From assembly GCA_027074135.1 (NCBI GenBank), contig JALTDM010000128.1, positions 1 to 27,796 on the forward strand: 27,796 nucleotides of DNA, in the 5' to 3' direction. Positions 27,046-27,796 of this stretch are shown piece after piece (position 1 is the first letter of the stretch; each line of letters opens with the position of its first letter). A program made the translations under genes and the position numbers. The notes beneath the pieces were generated by a model. It saw only the letters and a list, made by a program, of their open reading frames with translations, did not search any database and was not told the DNA's origin. Source of the stretch: Bacteroidales bacterium. Its GTDB lineage: Bacteria > Bacteroidota > Bacteroidia > Bacteroidales > JALTDM01.

Positions 27046-27076
27046 CAAAGTTACAATTTTATGCTGTTTATACAAA
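27046..27076 (-). promoter_or_regulatory. Complete Bacteroidota-type promoter for ligA
   Basis: On the minus strand TTTG (27076-27073) and TAACTTTG (27053-27046) are 19 bases apart, matching the TTTG-N19-21-TAnnTTTG consensus fully. The chosen ligA ATG is 30 bases downstream. This is the best promoter in the window and rules against the longer ligA start. Confidence 0.75.
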
Positions 27077-27113
27077 ACTTTTTTCTATCGGGTATTTATG
27101 TTTTTTCCCATTC

Positions 27114-27149
27114 CCGTTCTAAACGCTATAAAAATAAAAAAGAGAACGG
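27114..27149. repeat. Inverted repeat in the ligA-transposase gap
   Basis: CCGTTCT (27114-27120) and AGAACGG (27143-27149) form a 7-bp inverted repeat. AGAGAA (27141-27146) can also pair with TTCTCT (27189-27194) just before the transposase ATG. These lie in the 180-base gap that should contain the left end of the insertion sequence. The exact terminal repeat cannot be set without the right end, which is outside the window. Confidence 0.35.
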
Positions 27150-27195
27150 CATTTAAAAAATTCCCCAAGTGGTATAAAACAAACACCATTCTCTG

Positions 27196-27796
27196 ATGAC
27201 AAATATAAGCTTATTTGCACAAATAGCACAACATCTTAATCATCTGATTTTCAATAAACTTGTAAAAGAGAATGATATCGATAAACATCAAAAAGGCTTT
27301 GACAGTTGGTCGCATTTAATATCAATGCTTTTTTGTCATCTTGGCAAAAGCGAATCACTCAGAGACATTAGCAATGGATTACGTTTGGCAACAGGCAATT
27401 TAAATCATCTTGGCAATGTTCACTCTCCCACTAAATCAAATTTATGGTATCAGAATAAACACAGGAGTTGGGAACTGTTTAGAGATTATTATTATGCTTT
27501 GTTAAAATATTTACAGGCAAGGGTTAAGCATGTAAAATTCAGAATAAAGTCAAAGATATTTTTACTTGATGCTACAGTAATAAGTTTGTGTTTATCCTTG
27601 TTTGATTGGGCAAGATACAAAAGTCGAAAAGGAGCGATAAAGATATATACCTTGCTTGATTTTGACGGTAATCTTCCTGCTTATGTAAATTACAGAAGGC
27701 AAAACGGCAGACAACAAGGGAGCATATGATATACCATTGGTAAAAAACAGTGTAATTGTAGCCGATAGATTTTATATTTTTCACTTCTGAATATTT
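27196..27796 (+). pseudogene. IS4-family transposase, frameshifted and truncated by the window end
   Basis: The first 165 codons read as a DUF4372-type N-terminal domain (SWSHLISMLFCHLGKSESLRD at about 36-56) followed by the start of the DDE domain; the first catalytic aspartate is in FLLDATVISLCLSLFDWARYK. At about 27690, after PAYVN, the frame is lost. The expected continuation TEGKTADNKGAYDIPLVK...VADRFY resumes one base later in the next frame, best explained by loss of two bases from an AATATTACA-like sequence. A second shift near 27776 is needed, since FSLLNI reads on in another frame while the second frame meets TGA at 27788. Hence the apparent 177-residue protein is an artefact of decay. 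Family call secure; the copy is non-functional unless these are sequencing errors. Confidence 0.85.

Larger units (their letters stand above)
27114..27796 (+). mobile_element. Remnant of an IS4-family insertion sequence (left part)
   Basis: A transposase gene of the IS4 family with a short upstream region occupies the right edge. The left boundary is a guess based on the inverted repeat at 27114 and the end of the ligA promoter at 27076. The right end is outside the window. It is inactive as read because the transposase frame is broken. Confidence 0.6.

Overview
The window is a low-GC chromosomal segment of a member of the Bacteroidota. Four things support this. Gene starts lack Shine-Dalgarno sequences, and many carry the Bacteroidota -7 box TAnnTTTG instead. 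Gene families typical of the phylum are present (START-like protein, two-gene TPR/OmpA-PD40 cluster, LpxD-like protein beside efp, monomeric isocitrate dehydrogenase). The IS4-family transposase at the right edge resembles Bacteroidota copies. Finally, protein L32 has the zinc-free form I associate with flavobacteria-like lineages. Order and genus cannot be set from this sequence alone. No tRNA, rRNA, CRISPR array or phage was seen, and no gene-free stretch exceeds 300 bases.

Layout. 1-2962: a monomeric NADP-isocitrate dehydrogenase and a ferritin, closed by a hairpin terminator that probably works in both directions. 2983-5599 (minus): ribF (FMN/FAD synthesis), efp (elongation factor P) and an LpxD-like acyltransferase. 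5742-8779: a START-like protein, an LptF/LptG-type lipopolysaccharide export permease and a glycosyltransferase, tightly packed. 8848-11123: ugd and a UDP-glucuronate decarboxylase, overlapping by one base, which together convert UDP-glucose to UDP-xylose. 11205-14079: a small nested palindromic element, then rfbA, an unrelated exported protein and rfbC; rmlB and rmlD are not in the window. 14152-17336: an exported TPR protein and a four-domain TPR/beta-propeller/CRD/OmpA protein with the architecture of the type IX secretion component PorE, followed by a strong terminator. 17493-22065: a six-gene lipid operon, yceD(DUF177)-rpmF-plsX-fabH-accB-accC, with its own promoter and terminator. 22179-24984: trkA-trkH potassium uptake. 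25009-27015 (minus): ligA, behind the best promoter in the window. 27196-27796: an IS4-type transposase gene broken by at least two frameshifts and cut by the window end.

The theme is envelope and core metabolism: nucleotide-sugar synthesis, glycosyl transfer, lipid A/LPS export, fatty-acid initiation and outer-membrane proteins anchored to peptidoglycan. I did not find a convincing new biological system. The most unusual items are the palindromic element before rfbA, the exported protein between rfbA and rfbC, the PorE-like pair, the zinc-free L32 and the decayed transposase. Several computed open reading frames begin upstream of the likely start; I moved the start for ferritin, efp, ribF, rfbA, the OmpA protein, DUF177, fabH, accB, accC, trkH and ligA, with reasons given for each.
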